From the NCBI GenBank assembly GCA_936450465.1, contig OW388304.1, positions 13,176,708-13,240,707 on the forward strand: DNA of 64,000 bases, written 5' to 3'. Source of the DNA: Gibbula magus (Eukaryota > Mollusca > Gastropoda > Trochida > Trochidae). Positions 27,585-39,989 of the stretch are shown here, in pieces; the first letter of the stretch is position 1; each line of letters starts with the position of its first letter. The notes under the pieces are model-generated. The model had not been told where the DNA came from. It searched no databases and worked only from the letters and a program-made list of their open reading frames with translations. The position numbers were made by a program, and so were the translations under genes.

Positions 27585-27870
27585 GATATATGGTATTTGT
27601 CAAGAATTGACGTATATTCTATTTATTATATGATATTATTCATGTAATTACGTCGGAAAAGGGTCGTTTTCACGCCAAGTGGCCGCAAGGAACAGCCCGT
27701 CACCACAGCAACACTGTGACGTCATAAGCCAAATCGCTTTATTGTTTTATGATGTCAAATTATATCAGTCACCGTTCGCAGTGAAAAATTTCACAGATAA
27801 ATCCCAGTATTTCACTGCTCGTCATATAATAAATGTCACTAAGGGATCAGTGAATGTGATAGATTATAAG
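27585..27870 (-). repeat. Dispersed repeat, copy A (inverted relative to 39990-40270)
   Basis: On the minus strand this block shares the order gtgactgat, tttgac(a/g)tcat, ggcttatgac(g/a)tcac and gtgacgggctgttcc with the plus strand at 40095-40195, followed by a similar stretch ending in taattacatg. The similarity spans about 200-280 bp, so these are two copies of a dispersed element in opposite orientation. No coding potential or clear termini were identified. Confidence 0.65.
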
Positions 27871-28794
27871 TGACCATGGGTTTAAAGTTCTACACCATCA
27901 ATATAAACTGATTGACTCTCTCCCTGTTCATCATCATCCAATCTGAAGCTGACCGTTTGTCCCATCATCTGGTATGATTGGGAAACTCTTCTGAACCAAT
28001 CAACACACAATCATTCTGGCAGGCGGGTTAAAAAATATGGCTCAGCAATCTCTTATCCAAGAAGTCAAGTGACAGAGTTGAGAAGGGGCCACTTCAGACT
28101 CATTCAGAGTTGACAGAAATCAAGTTGAATCAGCAGAATTTTATTCTCTCCACATTCATCATCCTCTGTCGCATTCCTGGTGTGTTCAGCTTTTCATTTA
28201 AATATTTGGAAACACAGATGAAATATTAGAAAATGTTGGAAAAGTCAATATTTAGAATGCATTTGGAATACGTTTAAGTACAGAGCTCACATTACATTCA
28301 TGCCCATAAAAGGCAATATTTGAGATAATTCTGAAGGGAGTCAAATTTGTGGTTTGCAATTTGGGTTGAATTTGGTTCTCCATAAAATGCAAGCAAAATG
28401 TTGAAATTTATTTTCAAATGTTAAAGAATATTTGGACTAGTACTGTTGTTGAGCATTTTTAGTTGCACTTTAAGTATTGTTAAACAAGGGAATGGCACTA
28501 TACATACACTTGATTCAGGAAGCATTGCTTAGAATTATACAAGAGTTTGAAAGCCAATTTTCTTATCAGTTTTGTGGCCCTTTCAGGTTTGACAATTTCC
28601 TGATCCATCGCCCTTTTTGGAACCTTTTTGTAGATGCAAAAAAAACAATTCTTTAATGCTTAGTCTAGGGATTGGAATGGACTAGTTTTGCCAGTTTTGT
28701 AGATTATTATTTGATTCTGACCCAACATTCATGAGAAACAGTTTGTTCAGGTACAAAGGGGCCAGTACATTTGAATTTTACACATCAAAGATAA
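27871..28794. other. Gene-free stretch with a diverged direct repeat
   Basis: The segment near 27886 (ttctacaccatcaatataaa) repeats in diverged form the segment near 27467, on the other side of the dispersed repeat copy A. Nothing coding is seen. Confidence 0.4.
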
Positions 28795-28937
28795 ATTCAG
28801 TGAAGCATTGCTCCGAAACCGTACTGCATGTAGAACAGTTCTCCACAGCAGAAAAGTTGCTAAGCCCCTGGTGGGATTCAAACCCCTGACCTCTTGATCG
28901 GAAGCCGAACGCTCTAACCACTGCACTAGATGGGAGG
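28795..28937 (-). mobile_element. SINE fragment (tRNA-like head only)
   Basis: About 140 bp match the head half of the SINEs at 25041-25341 and 31436-31750. Shared blocks include ttcagtg(t/a)agcattgc, tagaacagttctc and cccctggtgggattc. On the minus strand the B-box-like motif is ggtttgaatcc. The pentamer tail and middle block are missing, so this is a truncated copy. Confidence 0.75.
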
Positions 28938-30707
28938 AAGCGCCCTCCAGAGGGACTAGCTGTTGTCTGTCCTGCTCACTGTGTTGTATCTAACAACCTC
29001 TGAGTTGGGTGTACAGTTTCAAGTATTTCCATAAGAGAATGTTAACATCAATGACATCTGCATTTCTCCTTCCCCTGGACATTGATCTGTGTACTGCACT
29101 CTGCTCGGACCAATTATCTGATCATTTATTCAATATACCAATAACAACTTCCTCAAATAATCAATCTACAATCTCATTCCATCTCTGAAATATTCATAAC
29201 CTTCATTTAGTTGATGCACGTGTCACGAGTCTCGTACGTGCTTGCTGCTGAAACCTTGAGTTCATTTACATAGAAGGATGAAATCTGGTAGCGCTTGCAA
29301 TCGTGAAAGTTAAGTCAAACAAAAAGTTTTAATCAATGTATGTGAGCTGAGAGTGAAAAGAGAATTGCTATCTGTTTTCAAATACATGTATACATAGTTA
29401 TAAGGCTGCATAAAAAAATGTTAAATGTTTTTCGGACACATTGTTTTCAAAAGTGACAAGGGCGGTAGGACTTTTTATAAAAAAAACTGATGGAAAAAAT
29501 AATGACGTACATTTTATTTTTCCATCAAAATATAGCCTGAAAGTGGTAGAAGTATACAATATGGAAGCACATCCTGCAAACCCAAATATTTGGTGGACAA
29601 ATGGGTTTTGGGGGTTATATATAGTGATGCGGCAAATTCTTAATTTATTTTTTTCAAATGACAATAAAAAGTTGTCATCTGCACAAATAAAAGTGATGCG
29701 CCGACGAAAATTCTTATTTAGCCTATTACAAACACCCAGTTACATCTGTTGGTTATCTAAGGACTTCACTGAGTGATGTGTCCTTTATTTTTCAAAATCC
29801 TTTCCTTTTTAACTGTTGAAAAACTAAAAATTACATCGTCAGTAACCAAACTTTTATTGCAATAACTCAAAATAAATTAGTCTGACCACAAAGTAACTGA
29901 GAGAACATTCAACCTTGTACAACATATTATATATACTTATTGTACTAAACCAGACAACTCACAGCTTTGTGAAATCTACATCTGATCTATTGTTGTCAGG
30001 AAGATACTTTTGAAATAACAAGTCAAGATTCTTCTTGAACTAAATCTTCAGTTGTCTCATAGAGAATACTAAACGATGTCCAGTTGAATAACATATTTAT
30101 ATTTAAAGAGTGCATGGTTTGTGCGAAAGTGAGTTAGACACCAATATCATTCATGAGTTTCATATGTTACATAAAATGTTATTTAACAGGACAGAGTTTA
30201 GTATTTTATTTATTACTCATCCAACATCTTCAAAATAATATCACAGACTAAAGCTTGAAATCGAGGGCATTACAGTCACTACTGCGTCATGAGTATGAAT
30301 ATATATTTTCTTCAGGACAGTCAACTGGTCTTTTCATTTTAATCCAACCAGCACCCCCTAGAATGAGCCTATGATGAGAGCCCAAAATTTAACCATATTT
30401 AACAAATATACAACACCCAAACAGGCAAAGCACAGGCTAAAATCCAACAACTTCATATGCCAGCTAGGTCAGGCGTATGAATACATTGTGATTGCTGATG
30501 TCATTTTAATTCTTATTCAAAGTAAATAATTATGATTGAAAAAAGTAACACACAGATATGATTTCAACAGCCAACACAACATGTTTATTGAAATAACAGT
30601 TGAGTGTAAAGATGTAAAATGTAAAACATAACTAAGGTTTAATAACTATTTTGGATTATTTTGAATGCGGTAGGCCTAAAACTTTCGAATTTAAGTCACT
30701 TTGGAAG
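28938..30707. other. Gene-free stretch
   Basis: Open frames overlap on both strands at 29398-29776 (88 codons minus, 111 codons plus). Both are AT-rich, neither shows a recognisable domain or splice context, and I do not call a gene. Confidence 0.4.
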
Positions 30708-31004
30708 TTAATCGCCACAAAGAAGCATGGTTGTATCACATACAGAAGTTAGAAACTTTACAGCATTGAATTGATGACTAAGCTGAATGGAAATCCATGT
30801 GAATGACTGAATTGTTTGCATTTGGAGAATGATTGACACAGTGTGCATCGTGCTGTACATTTCAAAAACTTTCCCGAGCAGGGCCAACGTTGTTGTGAAT
30901 GACAGCTGCTCTGCATTCAGTAACACGAAATTTCCCAGGATGTTCGTGAGGGCCAAGTTTGACACGTGGTCATGCGACAAGAGTGCAAATAGTTTTGCCA
31001 GCAT
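30708..31004 (-). CDS. Unrecognised 98-residue open frame, possible exon or gene fragment
   Basis: The frame opens with an ATG at 31004-31002 and closes with TAA at the low-coordinate end. Codon choice looks more protein-like than the AT-rich surroundings, with many C- or G-ending codons in the first half. The product is leucine-rich and largely helical in appearance (start MLAKLFALLSHDHVSNLALT), resembling a stretch of alpha-helical solenoid repeat more than a membrane segment. No signal peptide or catalytic motif is evident. I cannot assign a family. It could be a single-exon gene, a terminal exon or a fragment of an old transposon or pseudogene. No neighbouring exon was found that splices to it. 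Confidence 0.4.
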   Translation of the reverse strand: MLAKLFALLSHDHVSNLALTNILGNFVLLNAEQLSFTTTLALLGKVFEMYSTMHTVSIILQMQTIQSFTWISIQLSHQFNAVKFLTSVCDTTMLLCGD

Positions 31005-31421
31005 GTGATGTTATTACACAATGTGCAATAACATTGTAGATTTATTACAAAGTCTTCAACGGATGAGTAATAAAGACAATTATAGAATACAATGAAAGAG
31101 TTTTCCTTATTACCATCATATCATCAATGATAAATTACATCAATATCATTTTGAAATTTCCATTTAATAAGTAATATGTAATAAGATTAATCCTATCATA
31201 CTAAAAGCTATTATTGTCTAATTAGTTTGTTGTCTATCTCCAAGGACAACGGTCACATCAGTGCAGTGTCCATGTTCATATTATCATAAACTACTGGGCC
31301 AAACAAATTATACCAAATTTCAACAGACTAAAAACACAACTCTGCACCTGGATTAAGTCAATGTTGAATGAATTTGATAAGCATTATATTTTGGAAAGAA
31401 GTATAGACATTTGCATTCATT

Positions 31422-31435
31422 AGAGTACGATAAAG
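31422..31435. repeat. SINE target-site duplication, left
   Basis: agagtacgataaag precedes the SINE and is matched at 13 of 14 bases by agagtatgataaag at 31751-31764 after it. Confidence 0.85.
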
Positions 31436-31750
31436 GGGGCGGGATAGTGACATGGTTAGCGCGTTCGGCTTCGGATCAATAGGTATGGGGTTCGAATCCC
31501 GCCAGGGGCACGGCAACTTTGTCTGCAGTAGAGAACTGTTCCACACGAAGTAAGGTTTGGGTGCAATGCTACACTGAATTCAAGCGTAGTACCACCCATG
31601 GTTCGCTAGTTCCAGCCGATATTCGCAAGTTTCACCACAATGCATAGCCACATGGCATTGCAGGCTTTCTCCCTGCCATAATACTAGCAGCCGCGATATA
31701 AGTGAAATACTCTTGAAAGCGGTGTTAAACCCCAACTCACCTCACCTCAC
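31436..31750 (+). mobile_element. tRNA-derived SINE, full-length copy with 14-bp target duplication
   Basis: The head begins about ggggcgggatagtgacatgg. It has an A-box region around 31445-31468 (ggttagcgcgttcggc) and a strong B-box-like ggttcgaatcc near 31489-31499, as expected for a tRNA-derived RNA polymerase III promoter. A body of roughly 240 bp follows, and the 3' tail is the pentamer repeat ctcacctcac rather than poly(A). It is flanked by a 14-bp direct repeat with one mismatch (31422-31435 and 31751-31764), evidence of target-primed insertion. Related copies lie at 25041-25341 and 28795-28937. The named SINE family is not determined. Confidence 0.9.
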
Positions 31751-31764
31751 AGAGTATGATAAAG

Positions 31765-32796
31765 TAATATTTATTTCTGTTCAAAAACACATTAATTGGT
31801 TGCTGTTTCAAAATAGCTTTGGTCAGACTGTTTGGCATTTGAGTGAAACAGTTAATAAAACGTTAATGAACCTTATGGACTTTAGGCATCATTGTTCAAG
31901 GTGAATGTCAAATGTCACTCTTCAATCTTGCCTATAATTAATGAGATTCCAAAACAATATGGAAAAAGGAGTTGTTTTCAGAAATATTAACAGAGATAAT
32001 GTTAAAAAGACAAGAACTTTGGTTAAGTGAACATCTGGAGATGTTTCAGTCACATTTATCACTTGTTGATTAAAATATGTTACATTTTTGTCAGAATTTC
32101 TTTAGCTCATTAGTTTATTAAATCAAGTGAAGAAACTGAAAAGTGCCATGCCTATTAATGCATCTGGACCAAGAATGTACTCTCTTCCACAAATTCACAG
32201 ATTACTCTCAGTTGAATACGCAGAATACGATAGGACCATTTTGCAGGACATAAATTATTGATGTTTCTGTGTCCATGTTGACGTGACAACCACATGGACA
32301 TTATGTCCACCGCTGAGTCGGTAATAAGTTTTGTCCACCACATATAGAACAAGACTGCAGTTATTTCTAAAAAGCCAAATGTCAGTGGAAATATATCTCA
32401 TATAACCTTCTGATGTGCGGCCATAACAATTAGCTCGCTGAACACCAGGGGATTAGCTATTAGTAGAAACGATATTCACCTTAATACAAAAACTTCAGTC
32501 CACCTTTCTAATGGCTCTAATAATGGCGTGCCCAAGTAACATCACAGAAAGCTTAAGTCCAGCAATATATGCAGTAGAGAGGGGATTATACCAGATCCTA
32601 TTCAAAACTACAACAGAGTCCACCACAGGCTGGATGCACCGAGGAGAGTTTCGGAGTCAGAATCAACATAGAGTAAATCTATAGCTTAGAAAGATTCTAT
32701 AGGAGGAGAGAGCCGCCAAAACACATGAAGTTAACCGCACAAGGAGGAGAAAGATTCTGTTTTCATGCTGTAGGCTGTATAGAGCCTGATATTTAA
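31765..32796. other. Gene-free stretch
   Basis: Nothing coding or RNA-like is supported here. Open frames at 31713 and 32155 are short and unrecognised. Confidence 0.45.
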
Positions 32797-32905
32797 AGGT
32801 GCTGTAGCACGTTTTTCACATATTATTTTTTCTCAAATTTGTCATTTATTATTAAAGATTATACAATATATTGTTGCATTAGAGGGCAGAACTTCTCATA
32901 CATTG
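32797..32905 (+). mobile_element. Partial copy of the TTAA MITE family
   Basis: TTAA (32793-32796) is followed by aggtgctgtagcacgttttt and then about 90 bp that follow the left half of the element at 45649 (attattttttctcaaattt, later ttagagggca). No matching right inverted end is found downstream, so the copy is truncated or heavily diverged. Confidence 0.6.
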
Positions 32906-33190
32906 TCACATACATTGAAAAAGATTGTCAGTATTGATAGAAAATGGTGCGACGTACAAAGCAACCGTTTTGTGAAACTCGTCAGTGTGAGAGGTGGGTT
33001 TGTAGTTATACGTGATTTTGATAGTTAAGACAGCTAAATGATTGACCATTCCATCACTGTACCATATTTAAAACTCTGCTTCTGTTTAGGTATCGCTACA
33101 TCGGTCAGATCACTTGAAATACCTTTGTGCAGCCATTTTAATAATTCAAAATTATAATATTATGTTCAACTTGAAGTTGTTTTTACTCGT

Positions 33191-33897
33191 AAAAACAGAT
33201 GTCTCCTCCTTCCCCCAATTCAATTTCAGTTATTACTCTTCTAAAAGACAACATCCAAATTATTGCCATGGAAACAGAACAAAATTTTATTTAAAAAGTT
33301 CCAACACCCAAAAGGCACATCTACATGATATTGGGAGGTAGTGTACCAAATTTGGTGAGGATAGGTCACATAGCTTTAGAGATCAACTCCGGAACCCTAC
33401 TCTTCAAATACACAAAGGCCAAATTATTGCCATGGAAAACACTATAACCCCTCAAAAGGCACATCTACATGATATGGGGAGGCTGTGTACCAAATTTGGT
33501 GAAGATTGGTCAAGTAGTTTTGGAGATCAGGACTCATATTTTCGAAGCTCTCTTAGCACAAAGATAGTCGTAAGTCAATGTTAATGTATGGCACTTACGA
33601 CTATCTTAGCGCTAAGAGAGCTTCGAAAATATGGGTCCTGCTCCGTAAAAAAGCCCTACCCTTCAAATAGTCAAGAGTCAAAATTGTAACCATGGAAACC
33701 CTCCAACAAAATTAAAATCTGAAACTCCCAAAAGGCACATCTGCATGATATGGGGAGGCTATATACCAAATTGGTCAAGTAGTTTTAAAAGGTATGCTCC
33801 GGAAACAATTGGAACACCAACGCCAATGCCAACGCTGACGGAAACTCAACCAAAAACAATATGTCTTCCAACCCTTTGGGGGGAGACATAATAATTT
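33191..33897 (+). mobile_element. Dispersed repeat with 3' terminal hairpin, copy 1
   Basis: The element begins aaaaacagatgtctcc and ends with a stem-loop, atgtcttcc ... gggagacat (33861-33889). The same start and an equivalent terminal stem-loop bound the copy at 43086-44250. Inside are three diverged tandem copies of a unit containing aaaggcacatctacatgata and accaaatttggtga (near 33313, 33459 and 33733). A separate hairpin element sits at 33528-33640. The 3' hairpin is reminiscent of Helitron-like or other non-autonomous elements, but no superfamily can be fixed. Confidence 0.6.
33528..33640. mobile_element. Fold-back (hairpin) element nested in the dispersed repeat
   Basis: Two arms of about 48 bases form a near-perfect inverted repeat. 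The left arm starts caggactcatattttcgaag and the right arm in reverse complement starts caggacccatattttcgaag; both continue through ctctcttagc and agatagtcgtaagt. Only about 15 bases separate the arms. The transcript would fold into a long hairpin. Confidence 0.8.
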
Positions 33898-34030
33898 AAC
33901 ACATTAAAATGGCTGCTTGATGGGAAATGGACTCGCATGGCTAAACCAAACTATATACTTTCGTTTTAAATCTATTTTTATTGATTGAGGAGTATTATTT
34001 AGTCATTTATTAACACTTATTTAACTTAGT

Positions 34031-34265
34031 GATCGCGCATTTCAAGTTGCGGGCCCTGCTCTCTGGAATCAGCTTCCTCAAAACCTTAGAGACTTAGATG
34101 AACTTCCTCGATTTAAATCTGGACTTAAGACACAATTATTCTCAACTGCGTTTGATTGACTACCTGACATTTTCATGTGTTCATCACAGCGCTTCAGGGT
34201 AGTTTTATGGTTTTAGCGCTATATAAGTATTTTATGATGATGATGATGATAATGATGATGATGAT
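34031..34265 (+). mobile_element. LINE (non-LTR retrotransposon) 3' end, 5'-truncated
   Basis: The frame from 34031 to the stop at 34157-34159 encodes 42 residues starting DRAFQVAGPALWNQLPQNLR and continuing through LPRFKSGLKTQLF. This is the characteristic C-terminal end of reverse-transcriptase ORF2 proteins of CR1/L2/Jockey-like LINEs (pattern RAF..AGP.LWN.LP..LR....L..FK..LKT.LF). About 75 bp of 3' UTR follow, including agcgctatataagtatttta, and the element ends in a (gat)n microsatellite at about 34234-34265, as such LINEs commonly do. Everything upstream of the C-terminal tail is missing and an in-frame stop lies just before it, so the copy is dead on arrival. Confidence 0.85.
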
Positions 34266-36056
34266 CTCAAATAATAGATTTTTCTAAACCATTTTGAGAG
34301 GCAACAAGTGCAATCAAATCTATTGAAAATAATATTAAATACTATCTAAAATAAATAATCTTGGACTATAGCAACTAAATATGATATTCTAAAAGCTGTA
34401 GGTAAGTGTTATCAAGGCAGCGTGTGTGTTCAGGTTGTTTGATAGTTGACAGATAAACAGAATACACTGTTGAACTCAATCAACATTCATTGTGGAGACA
34501 TTTATCTTTCTCCATGATTTTACAGATTCCTGAGAATTACTTGTTTGGTTTGAGTTCATGGTTGTTTGAGTTTTTTGTTAGCAGATCAGCTCTATATTAA
34601 TTTGTAGTGTCAACAATTCATGACCATTGTTGAAATATGCATCAATATTCTCATATTCTCATATTCTCATATTCTCATATTCATAATATTCTCGATGGTT
34701 AATACAAAGTTCTATCAATAATCAATGCTATAGTGGATGAGGGTGTGTGTGAAGGTGAGAGGTTGTATAAACAGATGAGCAGTATTCTACAGAGAAATGT
34801 GCTCACTGTGAAGGAATTATGTTTCCATCGCTCTATCTCTGTGGACAATAAAGCTTATTCAGAATCAACACTTGGCTACAGTTCCACGGACATGTCCTAA
34901 TACACTTCATAAAGAATTCCAGAGGAGCTTGCTCCAACCATATCTGATATTCTACCCTTTCACCAGTCACATGTTTAGAACCACTGTCCCGACATATATA
35001 AACAACTAGCACCAATGATCTAGCTATATTCAGTATTTTTGAGTGGTCTCCCCTCAGTAATGGAGCCATAACCAATTAGGTGACCTGAACTAAGGAAAAT
35101 TTTACTGATATTCATTTAACTCTTATAATTCTTCATAATTTACATTTGGCTTGACAATGTCAAAAGACAATGATACTATATAAGCAAACAAGATTTTCTG
35201 GTTAACAACTTCTAACGACTTTCTAAGACTTGAATCTATGTTGAAATGTCCCTATATATATCCCTAAGTTTGTCTTCTGTTTCACTTTGACTTCTAGAAT
35301 GGCAATGAGAGAAGCAGAGAAGACAAATAAGCAGGACTACTTGGGCTTTCAATTACTAACAAATTCTAGCGACACCATGCTGAGTGAAACATGCTGAAGA
35401 TCAAGGAATAAGAACAGGCTCAGTACTGGTCTATTGTCCAGGATTGCTTGACCAGAATCTCAGCACAACTTTCCCCTAGGTAGTTATGAGTTTCATTAGC
35501 GGTACCACCCAATATCCTTTCGTGGATATGAATAGAGAGTCCAGACGTAACATCCCCAGGCTCTCTGTGGTAATGCATTTTTTTAAAAGATATATAGTCT
35601 TTCCTGAAGGAAGGTTTGGCTAAGAGGAAGTTTTTATCTGTTATACTGGAACACGCTTAATGCATAAAGGCAACTTTCATAGAGTAAACAGCAGTTGTTT
35701 GTCTCGTGTAAACATCTCACAATTTACAGAATCTGAAGATATGTTTAATGTACATTACACTTCAATACATATAAAATACATTAGACAGTTTCAATACAAT
35801 GTTACATTAAACCTTCTCATGAAGGTACCAACATTTTTCTAGAATGGCTTATATCCTGGTTTATCAAGAGTTAATTGTGATTTCTGTAAATGCTAAGAAA
35901 GTTTTGGCTCTAAGTCATCAACAGCAAAAAAGTAAAAAAAACATTGAAGATTCATAATCAGATCCACATTCTCTAGAATTGCTGTGATTGATTTAAATTC
36001 CCACTTCAAGCATAGAGGACATCCCTTTGGTATCAATATACAGGTATGCTTGTAAC
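34266..36056. other. Gene-free stretch with microsatellite
   Basis: An 8-bp microsatellite (tattctca)n, about five copies, lies near 34645-34683. No exon or RNA gene is supported; open frames at 34833 and 35660 are unrecognised. Confidence 0.45.
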
Positions 36057-36627
36057 TACCCAGCAGGCACAAGACGTCTATTAGACGTCTAGATGAGGTC
36101 TATATCTGGTTTAGACGTATAACAACGTCTTTTAGACGTTGATTCAACGTAGCCATTTCGACGTTTAATCCTAGATGTTAATTCAACGTCTAATAGACGT
36201 CTAAAGTTCGACCAGCACATTTTCATATTTTGTGATGTGTTATTGTGTATTTCAGCTTGAAGTGTTGTTTCCTTCAATATGTGTGTATAGAGTGACCTTT
36301 CTATTATTAATTGAGTAAAATTAAAAAAAGGTATGTTGTTTTTAATGCTTTTCCAATATATTTTGTAGATTTGAAAAAATATTTTATATTACATATAGTT
36401 TAAACTTTGAATAAACATTGACATTATGTAAAAAGCATGCTTAAAGTATTAATGTATTCTTTTAAAATTATGTAAAAGTAATGATTTATTCTTTTAAAAA
36501 ATTATAAAAATATTCCCTTTTTGAAGGGATTTGAACTCCAATCCGGTTCGATAATCGTATGTGTAGTGCAGAGTTGTGGTTCCTACACCTCTAGATGTCG
36601 CTGCGTATGTTCACGCATGCGCTGTAA

Positions 36628-36832
36628 ATCACAACTTGCGTCGTCTGCAATGACAAGAGTGCTGTCAAAATCATTGAACCGGATGGCAAACGTCGAACAA
36701 ACTGGTCAACAACTCTCATCGAGGAGGAAAACAAGCCCAAGGAATGTCTGTTAGCAAAGTTCAAAGGATATGAAACAGCCCTGATGAAAAGAGATTGTCC
36801 GTGTGACGCCGTGTTCTCGACAACATTTACCG
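36628..36832 (+). CDS. Possible exon A inside the TA transposon
   Basis: An open frame of 68 codons plus one base runs between a stop at 36625-36627 and a splice-donor-like site (accg then gtatgt, GT at 36833-36834). The reading contains TTCVVCNDKSAVKIIEPDGK and later NKPKECLLAKFKGYETALMK, a lysine/glutamate-rich, cysteine-containing sequence. Base composition is clearly more GC-rich than its surroundings. Its 5' border is unclear: neither an ATG in this frame nor a strong acceptor is seen. Its donor phase (1) does not fit directly onto exon B, so a missing exon or a different border is needed. No family recognised. Confidence 0.35.
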
Positions 36833-39353
36833 GTATGTAGACCGTTACTGCGTTAGTAAAACTGGCGTAGCGTTGTGTACATCGATTCTATGTAAAACGA
36901 AATCAAAACAGATTTTTGCCCTATGAAATACAAGACTCGGCCTACTGTAGTAAATAATAAAATGCCACTTATCGAAATAACGGCCTGCACGCCTGCCCGA
37001 GGCAGTCAACTTTTCTGTCGGACTGCCTTGAATTTTTCCTCCCCAGCCCGACTGTCTGACAGTCCTCAAACAACAGGGCTAGAAATTAACACTAGGCTAG
37101 TCCTTCGGAAATTATTTTGAATATTACCAGCCATGTCTTCGAGATGTTCCAATAAACCCATCCAACTTCGAAAGATACCGAGAAAAATTCATATTGTGCA
37201 TCATGACTATCGAGTGTTCAGTTACCGTGTGGTAAAAAAATTAGATCATTGACAATGGCAGTTTACAGTCACATTAATGGCAATCACTTTTGAAAAATAC
37301 TTCACACACAATTATATTAATGCCTCTTCATATATATTTAAGAATGATCTGCATTTAAATAATTACATTGAAACTGGCATGGGATTTTCCGATCTATTTT
37401 TAGAGTTTGAGCTTACTGAATATTTCAACAACATTCAATCAAAGGCAATATCCCTTTGTAACTTAATATTTGTTTCTAATAGATAATATGAAAATCAATA
37501 AATAAATAAGATAAATTCGGCTTAATAAATAAAACAGAAACAATAACACAGCATGAGAGTTACGGCAAATGTTCTTGCTTCATGAAAGGGTCAGCCTATT
37601 TGTTCATGGGGGAAAGAGGGGGCCAACTTTGAGAAGGAGAGTGAACCATCTTCTGAACATTTGTTTATATATTTATAATAGTTTTCGTTTTGGATACTTT
37701 GACAACAAAACAATAGATAAACTATGATTATAGTCTTACATTTTCAATATTATATCACAAGTTAGTTGGCACTATATATTACTGTACCCCTTTCACTATA
37801 ATAGATTGTTCCAGCACAGATTTCATGGAATTCAGTAAACAAATGATTGAAATTTCCTGTCTCAGCTTGAATGTTGACACAGTTAGGAATTATTCTAATT
37901 TAGATTCAATTCAAATGAATTTGCTTATGTCACACAGTCACATAATTGTTAAAACTAATTAAAATCCTGAAATGACACAAAACAGTATGTATAAGTGATA
38001 TACAGTATAAGGAATTAATGATAAAATTTACATGATTGAATTTGAAATTCATAAAAAAAATTATTCAAGAATGTTTTCATTCAACATGCACACTGTGTTG
38101 ATTATTGCCATCTGACTTTTGAAATTTACATTAAGGCTTTTGAACATTTATTGTCAGATCATAAGTTTGAAATATTTACAATTATTATGTATCATAATGT
38201 TGAAGGTAATATGTTTAAAATCTGCAAATAACTGAATTATAATTTAAGAATATTTTATCACCATTATCGTAAGAATGGTCTTTTTGCATTAATCTTGATG
38301 TCAAGATGTAGACTTAGTGTAACAGTTAAAAAGTTATGTTTAGAGTTGAAAATAAGTTGAATTTCAATAGATGAAGACAACCTGAAACAGGGATTGGGTA
38401 GGGGCCATGGGCCTTTGCACATTGGATGAAGAAATGGCCTATTGAAAATTGAAATTTTACTGTTGCTATAAAGGGGAATGGCCCATTTAAAATTTTGAAA
38501 ATGAAAATGAAAAGCCCTATGAATGGCCCATTGTCAAAGGTGCCTCCCTGCTGAAGTAACAGATATTTAATAACATTTTTAAAAGAATTAACATGTTACA
38601 CCTTTTGTTTTCTAAAGTCATTTCAAATGAATAACAATGGCTACTGTGATTGAGACAGACTGACAGCTGATGAAACCTTCTTTTTAAAAAAAATAGAATT
38701 TAATATTTAAAAATTATCAATATTGGAGTTTAAAATTATAAAATATAATCCAACATTGCGTTCATGTACGTGTTAGTTTATCATATTGTAGATCTAAGTC
38801 AGCCAATCACAGAAAAGAGAAAACACATTACTTTCAAGTAATTTAAATTGTGTATAAAAATATCGGAGAAAAGAATGAAATTGTTCTTTCTAAATGATTA
38901 CAATAGTCATATACATGTAGTTCAATCTGGCATTACTTTATATGTTTAAAACCAAATATCTATGTACATTTTCATTCAATTAATTATCATTTACACAATG
39001 TCACCCCTATCAATTTTAGGTCATTGCTTACAAATAGAACATTAATTAATTTAATGTTATGTATCATGTCCCTGACCCATGAATGATATTACCTGGTATT
39101 GTGTATATCAATCGATACACAAACTGAGAATCACAATAAAGTTTGTGATGGGTATTTCAACATGTCAATGTTGCTTTAGTTTTTTTTATAGACTATCATT
39201 TTAAATTAAGTAAAAAAACATTTGTGTCTAAAATGAGAAGATAATAGAAGAAATGAACACTTTCAACCATAATCAACAATATAAGCAACATAATGTAAAA
39301 TTTTGGAAAAAGATGGTCAGACATTTCATAATATTTTCTTGGTTTTGTTTCAG

Positions 39354-39428
39354 GAAATCCAGTTTGTTACAAGAACTGATGAGAAAGTGGAGAAAACAAA
39401 TGCCAATTTGACAACACAAAGCATAGAG
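39354..39428 (+). CDS. Probable internal exon B inside the TA transposon
   Basis: A good acceptor (ttggttttgtttcag) precedes and a donor (gag then gtaaaa) follows a 75-bp phase-0 exon encoding 25 residues, starting EIQFVTRTDEKVEKTNANLT. The segment is hydrophilic and could be helical. The other two frames contain stops. It ends in phase 0, whereas the first-choice acceptor of exon C requires phase 1. An alternative acceptor 5 bases downstream (tcaag then gacaag) would restore the frame. Confidence 0.5.
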
Positions 39429-39989
39429 GTAAAAATAAGTTATTATGACTATAAAATAGATACATGGTTCATTATTGGTTTAATTTTGTGATGTACTCAA
39501 GTCAAATTTAGTGTAAGAAAAAAATCCTGTCTTGCATGATGTAAAAATTTCAATATAAAAATTAGAAAAACATAAAAATTTGGCAATTTCAGTTTTAAAA
39601 TGATCATGCATTTGCAGAGAATATTTACCATCTAATTCAGTAAATGTAACATTAGTATATGAAATAAATAAATAAAAAGTACCTACTTTTAATTTGACAG
39701 TTTTATTAATTTAATCACATTTTGTTTAAAGTGATTCAGAATCAGAGTTGTTTATTCAATTTGATAAATTCAAATTTCAAAATGTGATATTTTAATAAAT
39801 GATTATGTCTTTGAGCATATACAGAACAATTTCAAATTCAGGGCAATCACATTTACATTCGCAACCATGCAGTTCACATATAAATGAAGTTTTCTCTTCC
39901 AAAATTTTAAATTTTGATAATTCCAAAATCTTGTATGAAAGGTTTAATAGATAGAGCCCTACGGGTATCTGTCTTTCCTCGATATACCA

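Noticed and set aside
29398..29776. Overlapping open frames of 88 and 111 codons on opposite strands
   Set aside because: AT-rich composition, no splice context, and the two strands cannot both code; neither resembles a family.
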